This document shows, one piece after another, positions 1 through 6,622 of a stretch of DNA of 17,725 bases. Position numbers and translations under genes: made by a program. Source of the stretch: Oscillospiraceae bacterium (GTDB lineage: Bacteria; Bacillota; Clostridia; Oscillospirales; Ruminococcaceae); NCBI GenBank assembly GCA_022511485.1, contig JAFLUJ010000162.1, forward strand, positions 1 through 17,725. The letters are read 5' to 3'. How positions within the stretch are numbered: the first letter of the stretch is position 1; every line of letters begins with the position of its first letter. Under the pieces are notes generated by a model. It had not been told where the DNA came from and made no database searches. It was given only the letters and a program-made list of their open reading frames with translations.

Positions 1-20
1 AAATCTCTTGATTTTACTAA

Positions 21-55
21 CGGTGGGGTAGAATCTGCCCGCGGGGGCTTCCCCG
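21..55 (+). repeat. 35-bp dispersed repeat, copy A, with GC-rich hairpin
   Basis: This segment matches 5882-5916 at 31 of 35 positions in the same orientation. Its 3' part folds into a hairpin with stem 42-46 pairing with 51-55 and loop GCTT (47-50). The pair G43-C54 here is A5904-T5915 in the other copy, a compensatory change that keeps the stem. No T-run follows, so it is not a standard terminator. It lies about 65 bp upstream of the tcdA promoter. The preceding gene is outside the window, so whether this copy also follows a stop codon cannot be seen. Confidence 0.75.
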
Positions 56-70
56 TAAATTATGATTTAT
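56..70. repeat. AT-rich palindrome flanking repeat copy A
   Basis: TAAATTATGATTTAT is the exact reverse complement of 5859-5873, which flanks the other repeat copy. It is an imperfect palindrome (ATAAAT and ATTTAT arms around a four-base centre). Here it lies directly 3' of the GC-rich repeat; in the second copy it lies on the 5' side. The rest of 71-120 shows only weak inverted repeats (TTCAC 79-83 with GTGAA 96-100) and no gene. Confidence 0.6.
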
Positions 71-120
71 ATTACTTATTCACGGATATTAACTTGTGAA
101 ATTACCGTGGACACTCCGCC

Positions 121-149
121 TTGACAATGGCGTAAAATGGTGATAAAAT
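121..149 (+). promoter_or_regulatory. Promoter for the tcdA-kinase-sbcDC operon
   Basis: TTGACA at 121-126 and TAAAAT at 144-149 are separated by 17 bp. A TG one base upstream of the -10 (141-142) gives an extended -10. Transcription should start near 156, leaving a leader of about 55 nt before the tcdA start at 212. This is a near-consensus housekeeping sigma-A promoter and the only clear one for the four genes that follow. Confidence 0.85.
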
Positions 150-183
150 AGATATAATAAATCATTGAGTTGAAAAAGGAGAG

Positions 184-210
184 ATGCTCCCGAAGGGAGC
201 ACGATCATAA
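184..210 (+). other. Possible 8-codon leader ORF overlapping a perfect hairpin
   Basis: ATG at 184 opens a short frame (MLPKGARS) that stops at TAA 208-210, one base before the tcdA ATG at 212. GGAG at 178-181 is only 2 nt upstream, which is closer than ideal. GCTCCC (186-191) and GGGAGC (195-200) form a perfect 6-bp stem with loop GAA. The 3' arm contains the purine-rich AAGGGAG that could serve as the tcdA ribosome site. Translation of the leader could therefore open the hairpin and couple to tcdA by stop-start reinitiation. The frame and hairpin are read directly; the function is inference. Confidence 0.35.
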
Positions 211-211
211 T

Positions 212-982
212 ATGCTTAATCAGTTTTCAAGAACACAGCTTCTTTTCGGAAAGGAAGCCATGGACAAGCTTGCAGCTTCCCGTGTCGCGGTTTTCGGCGT
301 GGGAGGAGTCGGCGGATACACCGTGGAAGCCCTGGCAAGAAGCGGAGTAGGCGCAATTGACCTGATCGACGACGACAGGGTCTGCCTTACAAACATAAAC
401 CGCCAGATACTTGCCACCAGACCGACCGTTGGAAAATATAAGACCGACGTTGCCGAAGAACGCATACTCCAGATAAATCCGGAATGTAAGGTGACCAAGC
501 ACCAGACCTTTTATATGCCCGATACAGCGGATAATTTTGATTTTACAGAGTATGACTACGTGGTGGACGCCATTGATACCGTTACCGGAAAGATAGAGCT
601 TGTAATGCAGGCGGAAAAAAGCGGTACTCCCATAATTTCCTGTATGGGAGCGGGAAACAAGCTTGACCCTACCGCCTTTGAAGTAGCGGATATATACGAG
701 ACCTCAGTCTGTCCGCTGGCAAGAGTTATGCGGTATGAGCTGAGGAAAAGAAAGATCCCCAAGCTTAAAGTGGTATACTCAAAGGAAAAACCTATCCGTC
801 CATTGGAGGATATGTCAATAAGCTGCCGCAATCACTGCATATGTCCTCCCGGAACAGCACGGAAGTGTACCGAACGGCGCGACATTCCCGGTTCAACAGC
901 ATTTGTTCCATCCGTGGCAGGACTTATCATAGCCGGCGAGGTCATCAAGGATTTGGTGGGATACAACAGCACAAAAAAATAA
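212..982 (+). CDS. tcdA: tRNA threonylcarbamoyladenosine dehydratase (ThiF/E1-like)
   Basis: This cytoplasmic enzyme belongs to the E1/ThiF adenylyltransferase fold and by family converts t6A37 of tRNA into its cyclic form (ct6A) using ATP. The 256-aa product has the nucleotide-binding loop FGVGGVGG at residues 28-35, the acidic LIDDDRV strand near 51-57, the family NINRQ motif at 61-65, and a C-terminal CRNHCICPPG segment followed by GSTAFVPSVAG, all typical of TcdA/CsdL. E. coli TcdA is about the same length. I chose ATG 212 because homology starts at MLNQFSRTQLLFG; a TTG at 170 in the same frame would add 14 residues unlike the family. It is the first gene of an operon, with the kinase gene starting 14 bp after its stop. 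Related ThiF proteins are the only realistic alternative. Confidence 0.9.
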   Translation: MLNQFSRTQLLFGKEAMDKLAASRVAVFGVGGVGGYTVEALARSGVGAIDLIDDDRVCLTNINRQILATRPTVGKYKTDVAEERILQINPECKVTKHQTFYMPDTADNFDFTEYDYVVDAIDTVTGKIELVMQAEKSGTPIISCMGAGNKLDPTAFEVADIYETSVCPLARVMRYELRKRKIPKLKVVYSKEKPIRPLEDMSISCRNHCICPPGTARKCTERRDIPGSTAFVPSVAGLIIAGEVIKDLVGYNSTKK

Positions 983-996
983 TAAGGAGAATCATT

Positions 997-1938
997 ATGG
1001 CTCTTAATTTTATAGGAATATCAGACATCAACGGCGGAATTATGACAGATACCGCCTCTTACGTCCGCAGATGTGAGGAAATATATCACCAGAGACTTGC
1101 CGAAGCAGCGGAAAAAATACGTGTAGACGCTGACGAGCGTCCCCTTGTGCTGCTATCCGGACCATCGGGCTCAGGAAAGACCACAAGCGCCATGCGCATT
1201 GCCGACCTGCTCCGGAAGCGAGGTCTGACCGTACATACTATTTCAATGGATAACTACTTTCTCCCCGACGGATACGGAGAAATGCCTCTTGACGAGGACG
1301 GCAAGGTAGACCTTGAATCTCCCCTGCGTATGGATATACCGCTGTTTGCCGAGCACATGGAAAAGCTTTTCAAGCGCGAGGAGGTAAATATCCCCCGTTT
1401 CAATTTCAAGACCCAGAGCCGCAGTGAGGGATACACTCTTAAACGTGAAAAGAACGAAATAATCATCATCGAAGGTATCCACGCCCTGAATCCGGAGGTC
1501 ACCGGAGATACAGATTCTTTCACGACCTGTGTCTATGTAAGCGTGCGTACCCGTATCAGGGACAATGAGGACACTGTAATGCATCCCAGAGCAATACGTC
1601 TCATGCGGAGACTTTGCCGGGACAAGCTTTTCCGCGGACGCAGTGCAGCCGACGTTTTCGGAATGCTCCGTGCCGTAAACCGCGGCGAGGATCTTTACAT
1701 AATGCCTCATAAGCACCGGGCCGATTTTGATATTGATACATTCCTTGCCTATGAACCGTCAGTGTACTGCTCCTCCCTCCTTGACGAGCTGAAAAGCTCT
1801 CCCGATCTGGCAGAATACAGTGATGACTACGGATCAGCAATAAAAATACTCAGCCAGCTTACCCCACTGACTACAGATGACGTTCCGGGAGATTCCCTTG
1901 TCCGCGAATTTATCGGCGGAAGCACCATGAAATATTAA
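997..1938 (+). CDS. Uridine kinase-like P-loop nucleoside kinase
   Basis: This is a P-loop kinase of the phosphoribulokinase/uridine kinase family, probably acting on uridine or a related nucleoside in the cytoplasm, though the substrate is not proven by sequence. In the 313-aa product the Walker A is GPSGSGKT at 55-62, the substrate-side DNYF motif is at 85-88 and the family EGIHALNP strand is at 159-166. About 50 residues precede the kinase core; longer relatives carry a TGS or threonyl-tRNA-synthetase-like N-terminal region that is absent here. ATG 997 is chosen because AAGGAG lies at 984-989, 7 nt upstream; an in-frame ATG at 841 lies deep inside tcdA. It is the second gene of the operon, with sbcD starting 13 bp after its stop. 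Confidence 0.85.
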   Translation: MALNFIGISDINGGIMTDTASYVRRCEEIYHQRLAEAAEKIRVDADERPLVLLSGPSGSGKTTSAMRIADLLRKRGLTVHTISMDNYFLPDGYGEMPLDEDGKVDLESPLRMDIPLFAEHMEKLFKREEVNIPRFNFKTQSRSEGYTLKREKNEIIIIEGIHALNPEVTGDTDSFTTCVYVSVRTRIRDNEDTVMHPRAIRLMRRLCRDKLFRGRSAADVFGMLRAVNRGEDLYIMPHKHRADFDIDTFLAYEPSVYCSSLLDELKSSPDLAEYSDDYGSAIKILSQLTPLTTDDVPGDSLVREFIGGSTMKY

Positions 1939-1951
1939 CGAGGGTAATGCT

Positions 1952-3088
1952 ATGAAATTTATCCATCTTTCCGACCTCCATCTTGGAAAACGGGTAAACG
2001 AGTTTTCCATGCTGGAGGATCAGAAATACATACTCACCGAAATAATAAATATTATAGATGACGAACAGCCTGACGGGGTAATTATCGCCGGGGACGTTTA
2101 CGATAAATCCGTCCCCTCCGCCGAGGCTGTCAGTCTTTTCGACGATTTTCTCTGCAAGCTGTCAGAACATGGCTTGCAGACATTTATTATAAGCGGAAAT
2201 CACGACTCACCCGAAAGAATAGCCTTCGGCTCGCGACTGATGAGCTCAAGCGGGATACATATCTCTCCGGTTTATGACGGAAATATCACACCCGTTTCAA
2301 TGAACGATATATACGGGACAGTCCATATCTATATGCTTCCCTTTATTAAGCCCGTTCATGTCAGAAGCATTTTCCCGGAAGAGCCTGCCGAAAGCTATAC
2401 CGAAGCATTAAATACAGCTATTTCCCATATGGATATAAACGAAACCGAACGGAATATCCTTGTTACCCACCAGTTTGTCACCGGAGCAGCCCGCTCCGAT
2501 TCAGAGGAAATATCCGTGGGCGGCTCGGACAACGTCGATCCGGATGTCTTTTCAAAATTCGACTACACCGCTCTCGGACATATCCACCGTCCCCAGAATG
2601 TGGGAGGAGAAAATATCAGATACAGCGGTACTCCCCTTAAATATTCATTTTCCGAAGCCGGACACCGGAAATCCGTAACAGTGGTTGAATTAGCAGAAAA
2701 AGGAAGCCTCACTGTCCGTGAAATACCTCTTATCCCCAGACATGATATGCGGGAGATAAAAGGCACATATATGGAGCTTACCGCAAAGTCATTTTATGAA
2801 AGAACAGCCACCGATGATTATATCCACGTTACCCTGACAGACGAGGAGGACATTCCGGACGCAGTCAGCAAGCTTCGTGTCATATATCCGAATCTTATGA
2901 AGCTTGACTACGACAATAGGCGTACCAGAAACACGACACAGATAGACTTTTCCGAAGCTATAGAACAGAAGTCCCCTATAGAGCTTTTTTCCGAATTTTA
3001 CGAAATGCAGAACGGACAGCTAATGAACAGCGAGCAGTCAGAATTTATTGAAGAACTCATTAAAAAAATATGGAATGGTGAAAAATGA
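1952..3088 (+). CDS. sbcD: Exonuclease SbcD (Mre11-type nuclease subunit)
   Basis: This is the nuclease subunit of the SbcCD complex, which with ATP trims hairpins and blocked DNA ends and helps process stalled or palindromic DNA. The 378-aa protein shows the calcineurin-like phosphoesterase metal motifs in order: SDLHLG (D8, H10), AGDVYD (D48), GNHD (N83, H84), VTHQ (H173) and GHIHRPQ (209-215). The remaining C-terminal third is the capping and SbcC-binding region. The length is usual for the family. The ATG follows GAGGG at about 1940-1944. Its stop overlaps the sbcC start (ATGA at 3085-3088), implying translational coupling of the two subunits. Confidence 0.95.
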   Translation: MKFIHLSDLHLGKRVNEFSMLEDQKYILTEIINIIDDEQPDGVIIAGDVYDKSVPSAEAVSLFDDFLCKLSEHGLQTFIISGNHDSPERIAFGSRLMSSSGIHISPVYDGNITPVSMNDIYGTVHIYMLPFIKPVHVRSIFPEEPAESYTEALNTAISHMDINETERNILVTHQFVTGAARSDSEEISVGGSDNVDPDVFSKFDYTALGHIHRPQNVGGENIRYSGTPLKYSFSEAGHRKSVTVVELAEKGSLTVREIPLIPRHDMREIKGTYMELTAKSFYERTATDDYIHVTLTDEEDIPDAVSKLRVIYPNLMKLDYDNRRTRNTTQIDFSEAIEQKSPIELFSEFYEMQNGQLMNSEQSEFIEELIKKIWNGEK

Positions 3089-5859
3089 GACCGTTAAAAC
3101 TAATAATATCAGCCTTTGGCTCATACCCCGGCAGAACGGAAATAGATATGGAAAGTCTAGGAGAAAAAGGCTTGTACCTTATAACCGGAGACACCGGCGC
3201 AGGAAAAACCACTATCTTTGACGCAATAACCTACGCTCTGTACGGAGCTCCCAACGGAGATAACCGGGATTCTACAATGCTGCGCTCCAAGTACGCCGCC
3301 CCAGATACTCCCACCGAGGTGGAGCTGACATTCTCTTATGGAGGAAAGGTCTACAATGTGAAGCGGAATCCGGATTATGAACGTCCCAAGCAGCGCGGCG
3401 AGGGAATGACCTCCACCAAGGCAGACGCTGTATTGACATATCCGGACGGAAAGGTCGTCACAAAATTAAAGGAGGTCAACGCTGCCATAGCCGAAATAAT
3501 GGGAGTTGACCGCAGTCAGTTTTCGCAGATAGCCATGATAGCACAGGGAGACTTCCTGAAATTGCTCAATACCGATACAAAGGAACGTCAGGCAATTTTC
3601 AGGAAGCTTTTTAAGACAGACTATTACCGGACCTTACAGGAACGTCTAAAATCGGAGCTTTTTACCGTTTCGGGAGAGTGCAGCTCAGCCAGAAACAGCG
3701 TCCGCCAGTACATAAACGGCATAATATGCGGAGAGAACGACGAGCTTGTCACCGAGCTTGAAAAGGCCCGGGAGAGCAAGCTTCCCGTTGAGGATGTGAT
3801 CGTCATTGCCGAAAAGCTTATCACGCAGGATACTGCCGCTTCCGTCGAAAATGAAAAGGAGATCGCAGCCCTGGAATCGGAGCTCGAAAAAATAACTGCC
3901 GCACTAACTAAGGCAGAGGAACGCGCCAAAACTCAGGCAGCCCTTTCGGAAGCCCGTAAAAAAGAAGCGGAGAAAATTCCCATGTTGGAGAAGCTCAAAG
4001 CCGCTCTTGATGCAGAAACAGCCAACAAACCCATGACCGAGGAGCTTTCAAAGCAGGTCTCCGTCATTGAAGCAGAGCTTCCCCGCTATGACGAGCTGGA
4101 ACAGAACCGCACCCAGCTCCGAAAACTCAAGATCCAGATAGAAAACGACACAGACCTGCTGAACGCAAAGCAGAAAGCACAAAACGCTCTCAAAGCGGAG
4201 CTTGAAAAGCTTCGCACCGAGTTTCAGGAGTTAAGCAGCTCCGGCGAGCAAAAGGAAAAGCTTCTGGGAGAAAAGGAACGGCTCGAAAACCGGAAAAACG
4301 CTCTTGACGATTTGGATAAGTCAATCAGCGACCTTGAAAAGAAATACCGGGAGTACGAAAAAGCTCAGGAATCATACAAAGCCGCCGCACAGGAAGCGGA
4401 AATGCTCCAGTTGGATTTCTCTTCCAAGCTAAAGGCTTTCCGGGACGAACAGGCAGGGATAATGGCAGAGGAACTTTCTGACGGCAAGCCATGTCCCGTA
4501 TGCGGCTCAACTGTTCACCCAAATAAAGCAAGGAAGTCGGAAAACGCCCCCACCGAAGCGGAAGTCAACTCCGCCGGTGAAAAAGCAGACCGGGCAAACG
4601 GAAAAGCCGGGGAAGAAAGCAGAAAAGCAGGGGTAATAAAGGGAAATATCGACGCCGCAGAAGCAAATATCAGAATACAGGCGGAAAAGCTCATAGGAGG
4701 CTGGGATACTTGCAGCGTTTCCGAATCGCACCAGACAATTGCTGCCATTTCCGACGAATTGGATAAACAGCTTTCCGAAATCTGGAAAAAAATCATCCAA
4801 GAGGAGCAAAACGCACGCAGGAAGGACATTCTTGCCGATCTTATCCCTAAAAGGGAAAAGGAAACCGCAAATGCTGATTTGGAGATTTCCGCCCTGAATG
4901 ACAGAATTACAGCCTTTTCCGCCCGATTTGCCGAAATTGACAAGATTTGCGCCTCATTTGCCGCTGATCTGAAATTTGAAAATAAATCCCTCGCGGAAAC
5001 AGAAAAAGAAGCTTTGGAAACGAAAATACGTTCCGGGAAATCCGCTCTTGAAAAAGCGGAAAAAGAGTATAACGAGTGTGAAAAAAGCCTTACAGAGCTC
5101 CGTGCAAGCGCCGCCCAGCTTAAAAATCTCCTTTCGGATACGGGTGATATTGACGCCGAAGGACAGAATATCCGGAAATTGGAGTTTTCCTCCAGAAAAA
5201 GCATACTTCTGGAAAAGCAGAAGATTTTCCATACCCGTATAGAGACCAACACCCGCGCACTTGACAATATCAGGGAAAAATCCTCTGACCTTGCCGCTCT
5301 GGAAAAGAAGTATGCATGGGTCAAGGCTCTGTCTGATACCTCAAACGGAAATATATCCGGCAGAGAAAAGATCATGCTGGAGACATATGTCCAGACCACA
5401 TATTTTGACCGGATAATCAGACGTGCCAACACCCGGTTCATGGTGATGTCCGGAGGGCAGTACGAGCTTAAACGCCGGGAGACTGCGGTCAACAAGCAGT
5501 CCCAGAGCGGTCTGGAGCTTGACGTTATCGACCATTATAACGGAACAGAGCGCAGCGTGAAGTCGCTGTCCGGCGGAGAATCCTTCAAAGCAGCGCTGTC
5601 TCTTGCATTGGGACTTTCCGACGAAGTACAGTCCGCCACAGGAGGTATACGTCTTGACACGATGTTTGTGGACGAGGGCTTCGGCTCACTTGACGAGGAA
5701 TCCCTGCATCAGGCGATAAAAGCCCTTGCAGACCTTACCGAGGGAACCCGTCTTGTGGGGATAATCTCCCATGTTTCTGAGCTTAAAGACATGATCGAAA
5801 AACAGATCATAGTCAGAAAACAGCAGTCCGAAGGAAGCACCGCAGATATAATAATCTGA
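3085..5859 (+). CDS. sbcC: Exonuclease SbcC (Rad50-type ATPase subunit)
   Basis: This is the SMC-like ATPase partner of SbcD; ATP binding drives dimerisation on DNA and gates the nuclease. The 924-aa protein has Walker A GDTGAGKTT at 35-43, a Q-loop region around FSQIAMIAQGDFLKLL, a long Glu/Lys/Ala-rich coiled coil split by a zinc hook CPVC at 470-473, the second coil, then the ABC signature LSGGES at 828-833 and Walker B ending in D863-E864 (VDEGFGSLDEES). It is somewhat shorter than E. coli SbcC (about 1,050 aa), mostly in the coils. It starts within the sbcD stop and is the last gene of the operon. Only the repeat-B hairpin, with no T-run, follows it, so the transcript may run on or be processed there. 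Confidence 0.95.
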   Translation: MRPLKLIISAFGSYPGRTEIDMESLGEKGLYLITGDTGAGKTTIFDAITYALYGAPNGDNRDSTMLRSKYAAPDTPTEVELTFSYGGKVYNVKRNPDYERPKQRGEGMTSTKADAVLTYPDGKVVTKLKEVNAAIAEIMGVDRSQFSQIAMIAQGDFLKLLNTDTKERQAIFRKLFKTDYYRTLQERLKSELFTVSGECSSARNSVRQYINGIICGENDELVTELEKARESKLPVEDVIVIAEKLITQDTAASVENEKEIAALESELEKITAALTKAEERAKTQAALSEARKKEAEKIPMLEKLKAALDAETANKPMTEELSKQVSVIEAELPRYDELEQNRTQLRKLKIQIENDTDLLNAKQKAQNALKAELEKLRTEFQELSSSGEQKEKLLGEKERLENRKNALDDLDKSISDLEKKYREYEKAQESYKAAAQEAEMLQLDFSSKLKAFRDEQAGIMAEELSDGKPCPVCGSTVHPNKARKSENAPTEAEVNSAGEKADRANGKAGEESRKAGVIKGNIDAAEANIRIQAEKLIGGWDTCSVSESHQTIAAISDELDKQLSEIWKKIIQEEQNARRKDILADLIPKREKETANADLEISALNDRITAFSARFAEIDKICASFAADLKFENKSLAETEKEALETKIRSGKSALEKAEKEYNECEKSLTELRASAAQLKNLLSDTGDIDAEGQNIRKLEFSSRKSILLEKQKIFHTRIETNTRALDNIREKSSDLAALEKKYAWVKALSDTSNGNISGREKIMLETYVQTTYFDRIIRRANTRFMVMSGGQYELKRRETAVNKQSQSGLELDVIDHYNGTERSVKSLSGGESFKAALSLALGLSDEVQSATGGIRLDTMFVDEGFGSLDEESLHQAIKALADLTEGTRLVGIISHVSELKDMIEKQIIVRKQQSEGSTADIII

Positions 5860-5874
5860 TAAATCATAATTTAT
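5859..5874. repeat. AT-rich palindrome beside repeat copy B
   Basis: ATAAATCATAATTTAT begins at the last base of the sbcC stop codon. It has 6-bp arms ATAAAT and ATTTAT around CATA. Its first 15 bases are the exact reverse complement of 56-70. In this copy the palindrome lies 5' of the GC-rich repeat rather than 3' of it. Confidence 0.55.
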
Positions 5875-5881
5875 GAGCCTG

Positions 5882-5916
5882 CGGCGGGGTAGAATCTGCC
5901 TGCAGGGGCTTCCCTG
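5882..5916 (+). repeat. 35-bp dispersed repeat, copy B, with GC-rich hairpin
   Basis: This is the second copy of the repeat at 21-55. The stem is G5902-G5907 paired with C5912-C5917, with loop GCTT (5908-5911). Compared with copy A, the A5904-T5915 pair replaces G-C, so pairing is conserved although bases change. It sits 22 bp after the sbcC stop and directly abuts the -35 box of the next promoter at 5918. It could therefore insulate the two transcripts or mark a mobile or recurrent intergenic element. No T-tract follows the stem. Confidence 0.75.
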
Positions 5917-5917
5917 C

Positions 5918-5946
5918 TTGACATATATATTTTTTCGGAGTATAAT
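5918..5946 (+). promoter_or_regulatory. Perfect consensus promoter for the DUF3783 gene
   Basis: TTGACA (5918-5923) and TATAAT (5941-5946) match the sigma-A consensus fully with a 17-bp spacer. Transcription should start near 5953, giving a leader of about 28 nt before ATG 5981. This is among the best promoters in the window and implies independent, strong expression of the downstream gene. Confidence 0.9.
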
Positions 5947-5980
5947 GTGGACAGAGAAATGCAAATACAGGAGGAATACT

Positions 5981-6373
5981 ATGAAATCAAGAATTATTCC
6001 CACACTGCCGGAAACAGTGCTTTCCTACGGTATAGGAGAAAAAGCAGAAGCACTTGACAGAGTCGCAGGAGCACTGGACATTACACATAAGATCATTTCC
6101 GAGGATCAGGCTGGGGAACAAGTTGGTTTTCTTGCAGGATACGAAGGATTTTCCTCAAACGGCTCGAAGATCACTGCACAAGGAGAGTGTGTGATCTTTT
6201 CCGGAATAGACAGGGATCGTCTTGACGTTGTATTGAAAGCAATGCGGGGGGAGGGGCTGAAAATTCCCCTTAAAGCAGTAGTTACCCCGTCAAATCAAAG
6301 TCAGACCGTTGTATGGCTTTTAGAGGAGCTTGCAAAGGAGCATGAGGCTATGGCAAAGATGGGACGCAGGTAA
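5981..6373 (+). CDS. DUF3783 domain protein
   Basis: This small soluble protein of 130 aa has unknown function. It matches my recollection of the DUF3783 layout: an N-terminal strand ending in a YGIGEKAEALDRV helix, a central ISEDQAGEQVGFLAGYEGF segment, the FSGIDRDRLDVVLKAM helix, and a C-terminal IPLKAVVTPSNQSQTVVWLLEELAKEHE block. There are no membrane segments, signal peptide or recognisable catalytic motif. The start is ATG 5981 with CAGGAGGA around 5968-5975; an upstream in-frame start at 5873 would translate the repeat and promoter and is not credible. It is monocistronic between a consensus promoter and a strong terminator. The family assignment is fairly sure; the role is not known. 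Confidence 0.8.
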   Translation: MKSRIIPTLPETVLSYGIGEKAEALDRVAGALDITHKIISEDQAGEQVGFLAGYEGFSSNGSKITAQGECVIFSGIDRDRLDVVLKAMRGEGLKIPLKAVVTPSNQSQTVVWLLEELAKEHEAMAKMGRR

Positions 6374-6382
6374 GATCAAAAC

Positions 6383-6454
6383 AATACCGCACAGCTTTGA
6401 AATACTCCCCCATCCTGATTTTGGAGGATAATTCAAATCTGTACGGTATTTTTT
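6383..6454 (+). terminator. Long stem-loop terminator after the DUF3783 gene
   Basis: AATACCGCACAGCTTTGAA (6383-6401) pairs with TTCAAATCTGTACGGTATT (6432-6450) at 17 of 19 positions and is followed by six T (6449-6454). The 30-nt loop holds a second small inverted repeat (ATCCT 6412-6416 with AGGAT 6425-6429). On the minus strand the stem is followed by GTTTTG, so it may also act weakly on thiI transcripts. The stem is unusually long for a simple terminator. Confidence 0.8.
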
Positions 6455-6456
6455 AT

Positions 6457-6540
6457 ATACTGCCCGCTACAGCAAACTATACAATAGTTTGCTGTGTCGC
6501 TTTCGGCGGCTATAAAATCATAGATTTTATCGGGCAGTAT
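6457..6540. repeat. Cloverleaf-like hairpin array 1
   Basis: An outer perfect 10-bp stem, ATACTGCCCG (6457-6466) with CGGGCAGTAT (6531-6540), encloses three consecutive hairpins. These are 6469-6480 with 6484-6495 (12 bp, loop ACA), 6496-6500 with about 6506-6510 (5 bp with one G-U), and 6512-6519 with 6523-6530 (8 bp, loop ATA). Almost every base is paired. The array lies 2 bp after a terminator T-run and 7 bp before a second array. Loops of three bases and the lack of any tRNA consensus exclude a tRNA. It could be folded RNA, a DNA structure site or a miniature repeat element. Confidence 0.7.
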
Positions 6541-6547
6541 GAAGGTT

Positions 6548-6622
6548 GGCTCTGCGGCGCAGCCGCACCCATGAGCATTGCTCATGGGCATTGCAAAGTG
6601 TTGTACACTTTGCAATAGAGCC
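6548..6622. repeat. Cloverleaf-like hairpin array 2
   Basis: An outer stem GGCTCT (6548-6553) with AGAGCC (6617-6622) closes three back-to-back perfect hairpins. These are 6554-6558 with 6562-6566 (loop GCA), 6568-6576 with 6580-6588 (9 bp, loop ATT) and 6590-6601 with 6605-6616 (12 bp, loop TGT). Only two bases at the junctions are unpaired. The sequence differs from array 1 but the plan is the same. The outer stem ends on the first base of the thiI stop codon on the minus strand, so this array forms the immediate 3' end of the yfhO-thiI transcript. Confidence 0.7.

Noticed and set aside
841..996. N-terminal extension of the kinase from ATG 841
   Set aside because: It overlaps the end of tcdA in another frame, while ATG 997 has a proper AAGGAG and matches the start of family homology.
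4515..5495. Long minus-strand open frame (326 aa) opposite sbcC
   Set aside because: It is a shadow of the coiled-coil coding strand: Ser/Phe/Ala-rich composition, no ribosome site and no family resemblance.
6397..6618. Open frames on both strands (73 and 60 aa) across 6397-6618
   Set aside because: They run through the terminator and the paired hairpin arrays, have no ribosome site and no recognisable protein features; overlap with palindromes explains the open frames.
6548..6622. tRNA gene, because of the 75-nt cloverleaf shape
   Set aside because: All loops are three bases, the arms have the wrong lengths, and there is no T-loop, D-loop or anticodon-loop consensus.
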